Origin: an uncultured SAR86 cluster bacterium
Lineage (GTDB): Bacteria > Pseudomonadota > Gammaproteobacteria > Magnimaribacterales > Magnimaribacteraceae
Direction: 5' to 3'
Length of the DNA stretch: 36,621 bases
NCBI GenBank assembly: GCA_902554355.1
Contig: CACDOC010000008.1
Coordinates: 1 to 36,621 of the forward strand
Positions 18,376-28,087 of the stretch are shown in pieces (position 1 is the first letter of the stretch; the number at the start of each line of letters is the position of its first letter). The position numbers were made by a program, and so were the translations under genes. The notes beneath the pieces were generated by a model. That model did no database searches. It was not told where the DNA came from and worked only from the letters and a program-made list of their open reading frames with translations.

Positions 18376-19493
18376 TTTACTAAATTAAAGATCTCTTTAG
18401 CTGCTGTTTCAGAGCTTCCAGCTTTTAAATTTTCATGAATTAAATGAAAATTTTTATGATAATGTTCGAGTCCTTTTAAATTTATTTCATTTATAGCACC
18501 AACTATATTATCTAGAGAAACATCATTTTGAAGAAGTTCCGGAATGAGCTTGCTACCTGCAAGAAGATTAGGTAAAGAAAAATTATCTATTGAAAGTAAT
18601 GGTTTAACTATTCTATAAGTTAACCAACTTGTTTTATAAAGTGTCACACAAGGAGTTCTCAACAACATTGCCTCCAATGTAGCTGTACCTGAAGTAATAA
18701 TGGCCATCTGACAATTAGATAGAACCTCTTGTGCATTATTAAATGAAATTTTAATAAGGCCTTCCATAGGTTCTTTTATTAGTTCTAAATGACGCTCATC
18801 AGATAAAGGCATATAAAATTGATAAGAATTATCTTTTCTCTTTAATTCTCTAGCTGCTCGAATCATGTCATTAGCGAGAAGAGAAATTTCTGACTTTCTA
18901 CTTCCTGGTAATAGAGCAATACTTTTTGCTTGTTTACCTTTAATTAGTTCATCGAAGTCTTGATCTAATCTGTAAGCAAGAGGATGTCCTGCATAGCAAA
19001 TCTTTATATTTGAATGTTTGTAAGCATCTTCTTCAAACGGAAATAAGGTAATCACACAGTCCACCGCTTTTTCAATTGATTTAATCCTTCCTTTTCTCCA
19101 AGCCCACACTGAAGGACTGACATATTGGACCGTCTTTAAAGTCATTTTCCTCTTTAAGAACCTTGAAATAGGTAGGTTGAAATCAGGCGCATCTATTCCT
19201 ATAAAGATATCTGGCTTTTCGATTAAAAGAAATTCTTTTAATTTTCTTCTTAAAGACAACAATTCTTTTAATTTGAACAATGGTTCAATAAGCCCCATCA
19301 CGGATATCTTCTCCATAGGGAAAAAAGAAGAAAGTCCCTGAAGGTGCATTTTTTCACCTCCCACCCCTATAAAGGAAACGTCTAGAAAATGTTGTTTCAA
19401 GCTCTCCATTAAGGGGCCTCCTAGCTCATCACCAGACTTCTCTCCAGCAACGATTGCTATTTTAATTTTTTTTGGATTTAAAGAATCAGACAT
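18372..19493 (-). CDS. lpxB: Lipid-A-disaccharide synthase
   Basis: This 373-residue peripheral membrane glycosyltransferase (GT19) joins UDP-2,3-diacylglucosamine and lipid X to form the lipid A disaccharide. Visible blocks are AGEKSGDELGGPLMESL near the start, FIGVGGEKM, IDAPDFNLPISRFLK, YVSPSVWAWRKGRI (the conserved SPSVWAWR motif), LLPGSRKSEI and SGTATLEAMLLRTPCVTLYK. The length fits E. coli LpxB (382). The start ATG shares one base with the lpxA stop (TAATG), which suggests coupled translation. Confidence 0.97.
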   Translation of the reverse strand: MSDSLNPKKIKIAIVAGEKSGDELGGPLMESLKQHFLDVSFIGVGGEKMHLQGLSSFFPMEKISVMGLIEPLFKLKELLSLRRKLKEFLLIEKPDIFIGIDAPDFNLPISRFLKRKMTLKTVQYVSPSVWAWRKGRIKSIEKAVDCVITLFPFEEDAYKHSNIKICYAGHPLAYRLDQDFDELIKGKQAKSIALLPGSRKSEISLLANDMIRAARELKRKDNSYQFYMPLSDERHLELIKEPMEGLIKISFNNAQEVLSNCQMAIITSGTATLEAMLLRTPCVTLYKTSWLTYRIVKPLLSIDNFSLPNLLAGSKLIPELLQNDVSLDNIVGAINEINLKGLEHYHKNFHLIHENLKAGSSETAAKEIFNLVN

Positions 19494-20263
19494 TAACGAG
19501 AAATGCCTCTCGTAGATTCTTCAACTGATAACAAGAAGGTGTTTACTTCATCATATTTATCTCTCAAATCAGATAAATCAGACATAGCTTCTTCAACAGT
19601 TAGTTTTTTTCTATAAACGGATCTATAAGCAGATCTCAATGATTCAATAACTTCTTTTGAATAACCTAAACGTTTTATTCCTGTGGTATTTACACCAAAA
19701 GGTCTCGCAGGATTTCCTCTTACTTTGACATAAGCAGGTACGTCTTTATTAACAGAACTTCCCATTGCACAAAAACTATAACTGCCAATAGAGCAAAATT
19801 GATGAACGATAGCATACCCGCCTAGAATTGCTCCATTACCTACCTTTACAGATCCTGCTAATGCAGCTTGGTTAGTAAGCACAATATCATCTCCTAAAAT
19901 ACAATCATGTGCGATATGGGAATAGGCCATTATTAAATTTCTATTACCTATAATGGTCTCGCCCTTATCTTGGATAGTCCCCCTGTGAATAGTAACCCCT
20001 TCTCTAATTATATTATCATCACCTATTCTTAAGAGGGTCGGTTCATTCTTATATTTCTTATCAGGACTTCCATCTCCGACAGTAGAAAATTGGAACACAT
20101 GATTTCTTTCACCAATAATTGTCGGTCCTTTTAATATTGCGTGAGATTCAATTCTAGTATCTTTTCCAATAGTTACGTCAGGTCCAATTAAAGAAAACGG
20201 TCCTATTTCTACTGATTCATCTATTTTGGCTGAAGGATCAATAATAGCAGAAGGATGATGCAT
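19493..20263 (-). CDS. lpxA: UDP-N-acetylglucosamine O-acyltransferase
   Basis: This 256-residue left-handed beta-helix enzyme catalyses the first step of lipid A synthesis, moving a hydroxyacyl chain from acyl carrier protein to UDP-GlcNAc. Hexapeptide repeats run from the start (IDPSAKIDESVEIGPF) to about residue 190. The catalytic histidine is H119 in AYSHIAHDC, aligned with E. coli H125. QFSTVGDGSPDKKYKNEPT and the C-terminal helical region after GIKRLGYSKEVI are typical. It lies 3 nt after fabZ and overlaps lpxB by 1 nt. Confidence 0.97.
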   Translation of the reverse strand: MHHPSAIIDPSAKIDESVEIGPFSLIGPDVTIGKDTRIESHAILKGPTIIGERNHVFQFSTVGDGSPDKKYKNEPTLLRIGDDNIIREGVTIHRGTIQDKGETIIGNRNLIMAYSHIAHDCILGDDIVLTNQAALAGSVKVGNGAILGGYAIVHQFCSIGSYSFCAMGSSVNKDVPAYVKVRGNPARPFGVNTTGIKRLGYSKEVIESLRSAYRSVYRKKLTVEEAMSDLSDLRDKYDEVNTFLLSVEESTRGISR

Positions 20264-20266
20264 AGC

Positions 20267-20713
20267 TTATTTAGGTCTATCTGCACAGAGAATAATAGCT
20301 TTGGCTACTAACTCATCTTCAACAGTTGCTTTACAATCAAATTTCCAAATTCCTTTTTTGTTAGTAATTACTTTAGATGTTAGGATTAATTGATCTCCAG
20401 GTAAAGCTGGTCTTTTAAACCTTAAATCATCTGCACCAACAAAATAATATATAGAACCATCTTCCGGTTTCTTGTCCATTGTTTTAAATCCTAATATTCC
20501 AGAAGCTTGTGCCATAGCCTCTACAATTAGAACTCCAGGCATAATTTGTTTACCTGGGAAATGTCCAATTAAGTAAGGTTCGTTAGTTGTAATATTTTTG
20601 TATGCAACTATATAATCTCCTAATTCCATCTCTATCACTCTATCGACAAGTAGCATCGGATATCTATGAGGTAAAAACTCCTGAATTTCTTCTATTTTTA
20701 TATCTACTTTCAT
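20267..20713 (-). CDS. fabZ: 3-hydroxyacyl-[acyl-carrier-protein] dehydratase
   Basis: This 148-residue hot-dog-fold enzyme removes water from 3-hydroxyacyl-ACP in fatty-acid elongation. It competes with LpxA for 3-hydroxyacyl-ACP, which explains its place among lpx genes. The active-site pair is H51 in [11 protein letters not shown] and E65 in LIVEAMAQ. The N-terminal [18 protein letters not shown] and the segment [18 protein letters not shown] are family hallmarks. It sits 2 nt after the lpxD stop and 3 nt before lpxA. Confidence 0.97.
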   Translation of the reverse strand: MKVDIKIEEIQEFLPHRYPMLLVDRVIEMELGDYIVAYKNITTNEPYLIGHFPGKQIMPGVLIVEAMAQASGILGFKTMDKKPEDGSIYYFVGADDLRFKRPALPGDQLILTSKVITNKKGIWKFDCKATVEDELVAKAIILCADRPK

Positions 20714-20715
20714 AT

Positions 20716-21723
20716 TTATTTACTTGCTATAAGTTTGTGAAGCCTTTTAAAACTAACTGCATTCTTTTTCCAGTCTTTATTTTTCATAAACGGAGTACCC
20801 GAAGAGTAAACGCCCTTTTCTTTTATAGATTTAGTAATTAAAGACATTGCGGTTATATGCACTTCATCAGTTACTTCAACGTTATCAACAACAGCGCAGC
20901 AACCAGCTAAAGTGCAGTTCTTACCAATAGAAGAGCTACCAGCAACAGCACTATTGGCAGCAATGGCAGTTCCAGACCCAATTTTTACATTATGAGCTAG
21001 ATGCACCAGGTTATCTATTTTTACATCATCTTCTATTAGGGTATTTCCAACTGAACCTCTATCAATAGAGGAATTTGATCCTATTTCTACGTTATTTCCT
21101 ATAATAACTTTACCTAAATGTTCAATTTTTACCCACTTGCCTTTTTCTTTCGCAAATCCTAGCCCATCAGACCCTATAACCGCACCACTATGAATAATGC
21201 AATTTTTTCCTATCTCTACAGAGTCATAGATAGAAACATTTGCATAGATTTTAGAACCATTCCTTACAACTGAATTTTCTCCTATAAAGACTCCAGAACC
21301 AATAATAACGTCATCTTCTATTACCACACCGTCTGAGATATTAACAAAATTTGCTATGCTGGATTTATCAGAAATAGAAACCTTGTTTCCTATATGTGCT
21401 AATTTTGAAATACCAATATCAATAGCTGAATTGGATAATTCTTTAAAGATCTTTGTGCATCGAGCATATAAAAGGTAAGGGTCATTTCCTATTAATTTAT
21501 TTCCTGAATAGTCCTTAGATAAGTCATTTGAACAAATTAGAGCCCCTGCTTTAGTAGAAGATAAGGTTGATAAAAAGGATTCTCTAGCAATAAAAGCAAT
21601 CTCATCATAAGAAGCAGCATCCAAAGTATTAAGACCTAATACTTTTTTATCGGGATCGCCTTCGAGATCAGCTCCTATTTGATTGGCTAATTCTTTTAAT
21701 GAGATTCCTGAAACAAGAGACAC
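20716..21723 (-). CDS. lpxD: UDP-3-O-(3-hydroxyacyl)glucosamine N-acyltransferase
   Basis: This 335-residue enzyme adds the second hydroxyacyl chain in lipid A synthesis. An N-terminal uridine-binding domain (about 1-100) is followed by hexapeptide repeats forming a left-handed helix (about 105-300). [12 protein letters not shown] carries the likely catalytic histidine, H244, placed like E. coli H239. [22 protein letters not shown] is strongly conserved. The start is GTG at 21723, 5 nt after the skp stop; no ATG is available before the conserved N-terminal domain. Confidence 0.96.
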   Translation of the reverse strand: MSLVSGISLKELANQIGADLEGDPDKKVLGLNTLDAASYDEIAFIARESFLSTLSSTKAGALICSNDLSKDYSGNKLIGNDPYLLYARCTKIFKELSNSAIDIGISKLAHIGNKVSISDKSSIANFVNISDGVVIEDDVIIGSGVFIGENSVVRNGSKIYANVSIYDSVEIGKNCIIHSGAVIGSDGLGFAKEKGKWVKIEHLGKVIIGNNVEIGSNSSIDRGSVGNTLIEDDVKIDNLVHLAHNVKIGSGTAIAANSAVAGSSSIGKNCTLAGCCAVVDNVEVTDEVHITAMSLITKSIKEKGVYSSGTPFMKNKDWKKNAVSFKRLHKLIASK

Positions 21724-21728
21724 AAAAG

Positions 21729-22262
21729 TTAGTCTTCCTTCTCATTCATTGCATCTATAACTTCTTGCGTTATGTCGAAGCTTTGATCGGCATGCAATAA
21801 GGTACCAGTTTGACCCCCGCTATTTATTAAGAGAGTAATACCTTTGCTTCTAATAAGTTCCGTAACTATTACTTGAAATTTTTCAGCTTGTTCTTGAGAA
21901 ATAAGTTGAAGTGTTTGGTTGCGGAATTGATTAGTCTTTTCTCTTAAGAAATTAATATCCTGTGTTAAGGATTGAAGTTTCTGTGCTGCTTCTTGTTTTT
22001 CTTCATCAGACATAGTGGGGCCATCTTTTTGAGCTTTTTCTTGAATATCTCTAGCTTCTGTCGCCTTAGCCTGTAATTCTTCAACCACCTCTTTCCATTC
22101 ATCTGAGTTCTCTAGCTCTTCTAGCTCTTTCTTTGCTACATTAGTATTAAATAAAGCAGCTTGCGGATCTAACGTTGCAATATTTAAATCAGCTGCAGTA
22201 AGTGGTAAGGACATTAATAAAAATGCCGATAAAGTTAATAAAGTATGTTTAATAAGTTTCAT
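21729..22262 (-). CDS. skp: Periplasmic chaperone Skp (OmpH family)
   Basis: This 177-residue protein has a cleavable signal peptide (residues 1 to about 23, ending LTAA). A long charged helical region with heptad-like spacing (about 35-130, rich in E, K and Q) follows, and the fold ends with a short conserved segment, SKGITLLINSGG. This is the shape of Skp, whose trimer holds unfolded outer-membrane proteins in the periplasm and passes them to the BAM complex. Sequence conservation is low in this family, and the call relies on its place between bamA and lpxD. It starts 72 nt after bamA, the only sizeable gap in the long gene run. Confidence 0.88.
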   Translation of the reverse strand: MKLIKHTLLTLSAFLLMSLPLTAADLNIATLDPQAALFNTNVAKKELEELENSDEWKEVVEELQAKATEARDIQEKAQKDGPTMSDEEKQEAAQKLQSLTQDINFLREKTNQFRNQTLQLISQEQAEKFQVIVTELIRSKGITLLINSGGQTGTLLHADQSFDITQEVIDAMNEKED

Positions 22263-22334
22263 ATTTTGTCCTGATTAATATCCAATTTGTGGATTCTACA
22301 TTTTTGTGAGCAAATTTAGTAGTTTTAAGGTTAA

Positions 22335-24746
22335 TTAAAACTGTGTACCTATCTCAAATTGGAAATTTTCTGTCTCATCTAAAGGCCCTTGGTTAGTTGG
22401 AGAAGAAAGAGCTAAAGACATAGGACCTAGTTGAGTAATCCAAGTGACTCCAACTCCATAAGAGTACCTAAGTTCTCCAAGATCTAGCTCACTACAATTA
22501 ATATTAATTTGAGTATCTCCGCAATCTTTAGAAAAAACATTACCTATATCAATAAAAAAGGAGCTCCTCATAGATCTTTGATCCTCGACAAAGGGTAGCT
22601 TGAAGATAAAATCAAAACCTCCCTCAATCAAATATGCACCGCCTATAGATCTATCGTCGTTATAGTATGCGTAAGGATTGGGTATAGGCTTTCCTTCCTC
22701 ATCCAGAATTTGATTTCCTTCATTATCTATAAAGTAAGGTGAAGGAGTTGCCCTAGGACCAAGAGTGTTTTGTTTAAAGCCTCTTACAGAACTTATACCC
22801 CCAGAATAAAAATGTTCAAAGAAAGGTGCTACTTCTGTATCTCCATAAGCTTCTAACGCCCCAATTTCTCCTCTAAAACCTAAGACAAACCTGCCACCTA
22901 AAATCGGTTTGAAATATTTATGCCTATAAGTAGCCTTTGAATAAGTTAAAGAACTTCCTGGAACGGCTACCTGTAAAGCAAAAGATTGAGATTGTCCTGC
23001 TGTAGGGAACAAACCTCTATTCAACGTAACTTTAGACCAGATAAATTGGGTTTTAAGGACCTCAAACTTAGTTCCTTCAGACTGCGTAAACTCTAGTATC
23101 TGAGAAGCTGGAGTAGCGCCTGCATCAATGTTTGTATTATCATAATTAAGATTTAGACCTATTCTCTCAATGTCACTGATTGGAAGTCCAAATTGTATAC
23201 CTGCCCCAAAAGAGTCAGAAGTATAACTAGCTATATTGAATTGACCATAATCAGATTCTCTAAAATAAGCACTATATCCTCTACTTACTCCATCTATAGT
23301 GTAATAAGGCTCACCGTAATTAAATGAATAGCTTCTCTGCCAAGTGCTATCATTAATACCTACTCCTATCGCTTTACCAGTTCCAAAAGCATTATTTTCA
23401 TTATAATTTAGTCCTAATACCAAGCCGTACGCTCCGTAACCGAGACTACCACCAATAGAGCCAGAATATTCTTCTTCTACAGTAAACTCTACATCAATAA
23501 GATCATTCACGCCTGGAACGGGTATAGTTTCAGATTCAACTTCTTTAAAATAACCCAACCTTTCGAGTCTTAGTTTAGAATTCTCAATTAGATTATTAGA
23601 AGCCCAAGCCCCTTCCATTTGTCTCATTTCTCTTCTCAAGACAACATCATGGGTTCTTTTATTTCCTTTAAAAATAATCCTTCTAACATAAGTTCTTTGT
23701 TGCGGATCGACATAAAAGGTTAAGTCAACGTCACCGGTTTCTTTATTTACGTCAGGTACTCCCCTTATTTCAGCAAAGCTATATCCTTCATTTCCTAAGA
23801 TATTTTTAAACAGCTCTTCTGTCTCTGTTATAAGAAATTGATTAAAAATATCTCCACTTTTAATTAAAACTAAAGAGTTCAATAACTCTTCATCTACAGG
23901 CAGATCACCTACTATTTTTACTTCATTAACTTTATATGTAGATCCTTCATCTACATTAAGAGTTATAAATACAGAAGTCTTATCTGGGGTGACGCTAACT
24001 TGAGAACTATCAAGTTTAAATTCAACATACCCTCTATTCTTATAATAAGATTCAAGAGACTCTATATCTCCTTTTAGTTTTTCTCTTGAGTACCTGTTGT
24101 CATTTGTAAAAAAGGAAAACCAACCGCCCGTTTTTAATTCAAAGTCTTTGAGAATCTCTTCATCATCAAAGGAAGAATTTCCTACAACATTTATGTTTTT
24201 AATTACAGCTACTTCGCCCTCATCTATTTCAATCTCTAAAGAAACCCTATTTCTCGGTTCCGATTCTGTTGAAACATCAACTTTAGCTCCATACCTTCCT
24301 TGAGCTACATATTGCCTTTGAATTTCTAAGGCTAAACTATTAACTATGGATCTTTTATAAACCTGACCTTCTGATAAACCAGCATCATCTAGACCTTTTA
24401 GTAAATCTTCTGTCTTTAATGCCTTATTTCCATCTAGTTCTATAGAGGCAATTGATGGTCTTTCAACAATACTAATTATTAGTGTGTTTCCCTCTCTTCC
24501 AATCTGAATATCATCAAATTGTCCTGTTTTAAAGATTGTTTTGGCAGTATCTTGAAGGTCGAATGTATCAACAGTGTCTCCAACTGCAATTGGCATTACA
24601 TTAAAAACGCTACCTGCTGAAACCCTTTGTAATCCACTTATCCTAATATCGCTTACAACCCATTCTTCTTCAGAAACTACAGAAAAGGGAAATAAAGTTA
24701 TCAAAACAAAGATTACTAAAGAATATATGCCTTTAATCTTAAACAT
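22335..24746 (-). CDS. bamA: Outer membrane protein assembly factor BamA
   Basis: This is the 803-residue core of the beta-barrel assembly machine. It has a signal peptide (about 1-25, ending VVSEE), five POTRA domains (about 27-430), for example WVVSDIRISGLQRVSAGSVF and YVRRIIFKGNKRTHDVVLRREM, and a 16-strand barrel. The lid-locking loop motif is SVRGFKQNTLGPR. The protein ends in phenylalanine (EIGTQF), the usual outer-membrane targeting signal. The start is ATG at 24746, which shares a base with the rseP stop (TGATG). A TTG one codon earlier is less likely. With BamE at 36359 the window carries two BAM components. Confidence 0.97.
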   Translation of the reverse strand: MFKIKGIYSLVIFVLITLFPFSVVSEEEWVVSDIRISGLQRVSAGSVFNVMPIAVGDTVDTFDLQDTAKTIFKTGQFDDIQIGREGNTLIISIVERPSIASIELDGNKALKTEDLLKGLDDAGLSEGQVYKRSIVNSLALEIQRQYVAQGRYGAKVDVSTESEPRNRVSLEIEIDEGEVAVIKNINVVGNSSFDDEEILKDFELKTGGWFSFFTNDNRYSREKLKGDIESLESYYKNRGYVEFKLDSSQVSVTPDKTSVFITLNVDEGSTYKVNEVKIVGDLPVDEELLNSLVLIKSGDIFNQFLITETEELFKNILGNEGYSFAEIRGVPDVNKETGDVDLTFYVDPQQRTYVRRIIFKGNKRTHDVVLRREMRQMEGAWASNNLIENSKLRLERLGYFKEVESETIPVPGVNDLIDVEFTVEEEYSGSIGGSLGYGAYGLVLGLNYNENNAFGTGKAIGVGINDSTWQRSYSFNYGEPYYTIDGVSRGYSAYFRESDYGQFNIASYTSDSFGAGIQFGLPISDIERIGLNLNYDNTNIDAGATPASQILEFTQSEGTKFEVLKTQFIWSKVTLNRGLFPTAGQSQSFALQVAVPGSSLTYSKATYRHKYFKPILGGRFVLGFRGEIGALEAYGDTEVAPFFEHFYSGGISSVRGFKQNTLGPRATPSPYFIDNEGNQILDEEGKPIPNPYAYYNDDRSIGGAYLIEGGFDFIFKLPFVEDQRSMRSSFFIDIGNVFSKDCGDTQININCSELDLGELRYSYGVGVTWITQLGPMSLALSSPTNQGPLDETENFQFEIGTQF

Positions 24747-26107
24747 CAAACTAACCTTACTATGTCATTAACAAATGCAAAAATCATTAAACTTGCAATC
24801 AGTAGAATTCCAATCCTCATTGAATGTTCTAGAAAATTATCTGAAATAGGTGATCCTTTAATCTTTTCTATTGCAATCATGAGTAATTGTCCCCCATCTA
24901 AGACAGGAATGGGTAATAAATTTATAAGTCCTAAGTTAATACTCAAAATAGCAATCATTGATAAAAAAGATAAAAGTCCTGCTTTTGCAGCTGATCCCGC
25001 TAAAACTGAGATTTGAATAGGACCTCCTATATTTTCTGCAGAAACTGAACCCGTTATCATTTTTCCAATGGATACAAGGATTAAATTTGTAAATTTATAA
25101 GTTTCTTCTATGCCGAAAAGAATTGCGTTAAAGAAATTTTCTTTCTTATTTATAACTATTTCTTCTGGCCATTGAGATAGATCTCTAGAAGCAAAAATCC
25201 CAATTCTCCCTATATTTAAATTATTTTTTTTAAAACTCTCAGTTTTTAAAGAATACGAGAAAGTTTCATTATCCCTGAGCACCCTTATTGAAATAGTTTC
25301 GTTAGGAAGATTGCTAAGTGCTTTTGATAGTTGAGACCAAGAGTTGATTGAATTGCTATTAACTGATTGGATTATATCTCCCGATTGCAAACCAGCTCTG
25401 CTAGCAGGGCCATCTTCTAGAAGCCCCCCAATAACAGGTGGCACTAATGGTTCTATTCCAAAAGATTGGGCGGGGTTACTTTGATCAGATTTTGATAACC
25501 AGTTTGTTATATCTACAGTTGAATAAGAAATAAAGTTAGATCCTTCTTTTATAAAACCAATTTTTACCGAACCTGTGTCTCCAATTCTGTTAGACAAGAT
25601 CAAGTTAATTTCATTAAAAGTATCTAATTTGGTTGCATCTATGCTTACTATTTTATCTCCAAACCCTATATTAGCTTCTTCAGCTAAACTGCCTTGATTA
25701 ACTTCTCCTACATAGGAGCCTAAATGAGTAGTGCCTATTAAAGAAATTAAGAAATAAATAACTATAGCTAAAAGAAAATTAGCTGCGGGCCCTGCTGCAG
25801 TAACTGCCGCCCTTTCGTTCAAAGTAGCATCAACATAAGATTTCTTGCTCAAATTTGAATCTTCTTGATCCTCTGGTAAGACGTTCTCGCCAAGCATTTG
25901 GACGTAGCCTCCTAAAGGGAAGATTCCTAAAGAGTACTTACAGTCATTTTTACCTTGAAAAGAATATAATTCCTTGCCAAATCCAATCTTAAATTTCAAT
26001 ACATGTATATTGAAATATCTTGCAACCGAAAAGTGGCCTAACTCATGAATACCAACTATTAAGCTTATAAGGGCTATAAAAGATATTATGGTGATTAATA
26101 GATCCAT
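24746..26107 (-). CDS. rseP: RIP metalloprotease RseP
   Basis: This 453-residue inner-membrane site-2 protease cleaves the anti-sigma factor RseA in the envelope-stress response and also removes remnant signal peptides. The zinc site HELGH is at residues 21-25 in the first membrane helix. The second metal ligand region is NLLPIPVLDGGQL near the C-terminus. Between them lie two PDZ domains, for example GGLLEDGPASRAGLQSGDIIQSVN. Four membrane segments are expected. It starts 2 nt after dxr and is coupled to bamA through TGATG. Confidence 0.96.
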   Translation of the reverse strand: MDLLITIISFIALISLIVGIHELGHFSVARYFNIHVLKFKIGFGKELYSFQGKNDCKYSLGIFPLGGYVQMLGENVLPEDQEDSNLSKKSYVDATLNERAAVTAAGPAANFLLAIVIYFLISLIGTTHLGSYVGEVNQGSLAEEANIGFGDKIVSIDATKLDTFNEINLILSNRIGDTGSVKIGFIKEGSNFISYSTVDITNWLSKSDQSNPAQSFGIEPLVPPVIGGLLEDGPASRAGLQSGDIIQSVNSNSINSWSQLSKALSNLPNETISIRVLRDNETFSYSLKTESFKKNNLNIGRIGIFASRDLSQWPEEIVINKKENFFNAILFGIEETYKFTNLILVSIGKMITGSVSAENIGGPIQISVLAGSAAKAGLLSFLSMIAILSINLGLINLLPIPVLDGGQLLMIAIEKIKGSPISDNFLEHSMRIGILLIASLMIFAFVNDIVRLV

Positions 26108-26109
26108 TT

Positions 26110-27261
26110 CTAATTATTTATTATGGAAGTAGTCTCAAAACGAGATTTTTTATCTGCTTCAAGTACATCCTGTAAAGATTGGACAGCTCTAATCTCGATT
26201 CTATCCAAAACTTTAGAGATTATTTCATAAATTTGTATATAACTTATTCGACCATCTAAGAAAGCTGCCACACACTCTTCATTAGAAGCGTTTAAAATAG
26301 AAAAACTTGTTCCCCCAACAGGCAAAAGATCTGTTGCTAATTTTAAGCATGGGAATTTTTTTGTATCAGGTTCTTGGAAGTTTAAAGATTTCATTTCATG
26401 GAGATTTAATTGGCTTGAACCTGAATTTATCCTTTCAGGATAACCCAAGCCATAAGCTATAGGTATTTTCATATCAGGATTTGATAACTGAGCCAATACA
26501 GAATTATCCCTGAACTCCACCAAAGAATGAATTATTCCCTCGGGGTGGATCAAAACTTCAATATTTTCACAATTAAATAGCCATCTAGCTTCTATAACTT
26601 CTAAGCCCTTATTCATCAATGTAGATGAATCTACCGAGATCTTCTTACCCATTTTCCACACTGGATGATTGATAGCATCTTCTGGAGTAATTGAAGAAAA
26701 TTCTTTTGCATCCCTGGTTAAGAAAGGACCTCCAGATCCTGTCAAAATGATTCTAGACACACCAGAATTATTACTTTCATTATTTAAGCATTGGTGTATA
26801 GCGCTATGCTCACTGTCTATAGGGAAGATAATTGCTCCTGTTTCTTTACATAAATTGTTAAGATACTCTCCTGCAACAACATAAGACTCCTTGTTAGCTA
26901 ACAAGACTTTTTTTCCTTTTTTAATAGCAAAGTGAACTGGAATTAATCCTGCTATACCCACCATACCGGCAACAACTACATCCGTTTCGCTAGAGCCAAT
27001 AACTTCCTCAAATTCTTTTTTTGATTGAATCACACAAGTTTGTAATTTTTCGTTTAAAGCTTTATCTTCAAATATCTGCCTAGCCCTCTCGTCTTCTATG
27101 TAAACGAATTCTGGATTAAATTCTCTACATTGCTCTATGAGTAATTTATGATTTGACTTGGCTGTAAGCAAATTAACTGCAAATTCTCTTTTGTTGTGAC
27201 GTATTACCTCTAAGGTTGAATTACCAATGGAACCTGTTGATCCTAATATTGCTATATTCAT
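26110..27261 (-). CDS. dxr: 1-deoxy-D-xylulose 5-phosphate reductoisomerase
   Basis: This 383-residue enzyme of the MEP isoprenoid pathway makes 2-C-methyl-D-erythritol 4-phosphate using NADPH. The nucleotide-binding loop is ILGSTGSIGNSTLEVI at the start. LLANKESYVVAGE, PIDSEHSAIHQCL and TGSGGPFL carry the substrate- and metal-binding residues, and VDSSTLMNKGLEVIEARWLF is highly conserved. Position between cdsA and rseP is the Pseudomonas arrangement; in E. coli dxr sits before uppS. It supplies precursor to the neighbouring uppS product. Confidence 0.97.
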   Translation of the reverse strand: MNIAILGSTGSIGNSTLEVIRHNKREFAVNLLTAKSNHKLLIEQCREFNPEFVYIEDERARQIFEDKALNEKLQTCVIQSKKEFEEVIGSSETDVVVAGMVGIAGLIPVHFAIKKGKKVLLANKESYVVAGEYLNNLCKETGAIIFPIDSEHSAIHQCLNNESNNSGVSRIILTGSGGPFLTRDAKEFSSITPEDAINHPVWKMGKKISVDSSTLMNKGLEVIEARWLFNCENIEVLIHPEGIIHSLVEFRDNSVLAQLSNPDMKIPIAYGLGYPERINSGSSQLNLHEMKSLNFQEPDTKKFPCLKLATDLLPVGGTSFSILNASNEECVAAFLDGRISYIQIYEIISKVLDRIEIRAVQSLQDVLEADKKSRFETTSIINN

Positions 27262-27263
27262 AA

Positions 27264-28085
27264 TTAACTTAATAAGATTAAAACAAATATAAAGATGGGA
27301 ATAGTTGCTAAATGACTATCAATCCTATCTAGCAAGCCTCCATGCCCTGGAATAAGATTTGAAGTATCTTTAACCTCTGCAACTCTTTTAAATAAGCTTA
27401 TTACTGCATCTCCTATAACAGCAACAAAAGAGGATACTAATATCAAGATAACATATTGATAGAAGTTCTTCTCAATTAAACTAAACGTTACTAATAGAAT
27501 AATAAGAGGAGTAAGGGTAATGGCAATTAAGAAACCTTCAACTGTTTTATTAGGACTTACATTCAGTAAAAGTTTACTTTGACCGAATTTCTTTCCTCCG
27601 AAAAAAGCCAGAGAATCCATAAGGACACTTATTAAGATCATGATTAAAAGAGCAGTCCTATTGGTAATGTCCATTCCAAAGTATAAAAGTGCTGGACCAT
27701 CTTGATTAATTAAGAAATATAAAGAAGCAAAAAAACCTAAATGAATTGTTATGCCAGAAATTAACCAAATTAAGTTTCTTTGCATAAGAGGTTTGCTAAC
27801 GGGAAAACTTATTACGAGAAAAAACAATCCTAAATAAGTAGTGGCACCAAGGCCGATAAAAGTTTTATTTAAACCAGGAAAAGAAGAGAGGTAAAATAAA
27901 ACTATACTGAAACAAACAAATAATATTGTTGATTTGTTAGAGAATCTTAGACTTAAGAATTCAATTAAAGAAATGCACGTTAATAGAAGTATAAAATAAA
28001 TTAAATATTCACTAGGTAACGCAAAGATTAAAGAAAATATACCTATAGAAAGTATAAGTGCACTAATAAGCCTTTGTTTAAGCAT
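27264..28085 (-). CDS. cdsA: Phosphatidate cytidylyltransferase
   Basis: This 273-residue multispanning membrane enzyme makes CDP-diacylglycerol for phospholipid synthesis. About eight hydrophobic segments are visible. The family signature is near the C-terminus: DAVISLFKRVAEVKDTSNLIPGHGGLLDRIDS, with the conserved K-D and PGHGGxxDRxD residues. A FFGGKKFG...LLNVSPNKTVEGF segment precedes it. It lies 2 nt after uppS and 2 nt before dxr. Confidence 0.96.
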   Translation of the reverse strand: MLKQRLISALILSIGIFSLIFALPSEYLIYFILLLTCISLIEFLSLRFSNKSTILFVCFSIVLFYLSSFPGLNKTFIGLGATTYLGLFFLVISFPVSKPLMQRNLIWLISGITIHLGFFASLYFLINQDGPALLYFGMDITNRTALLIMILISVLMDSLAFFGGKKFGQSKLLLNVSPNKTVEGFLIAITLTPLIILLVTFSLIEKNFYQYVILILVSSFVAVIGDAVISLFKRVAEVKDTSNLIPGHGGLLDRIDSHLATIPIFIFVLILLS

Positions 28086-28087
28086 GA

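Noticed and set aside
18005..18388. Open frame of 127 codons antisense to rnhB
   Set aside because: It is a mirror frame of the conserved RNase HII gene, low in complexity and without family features.
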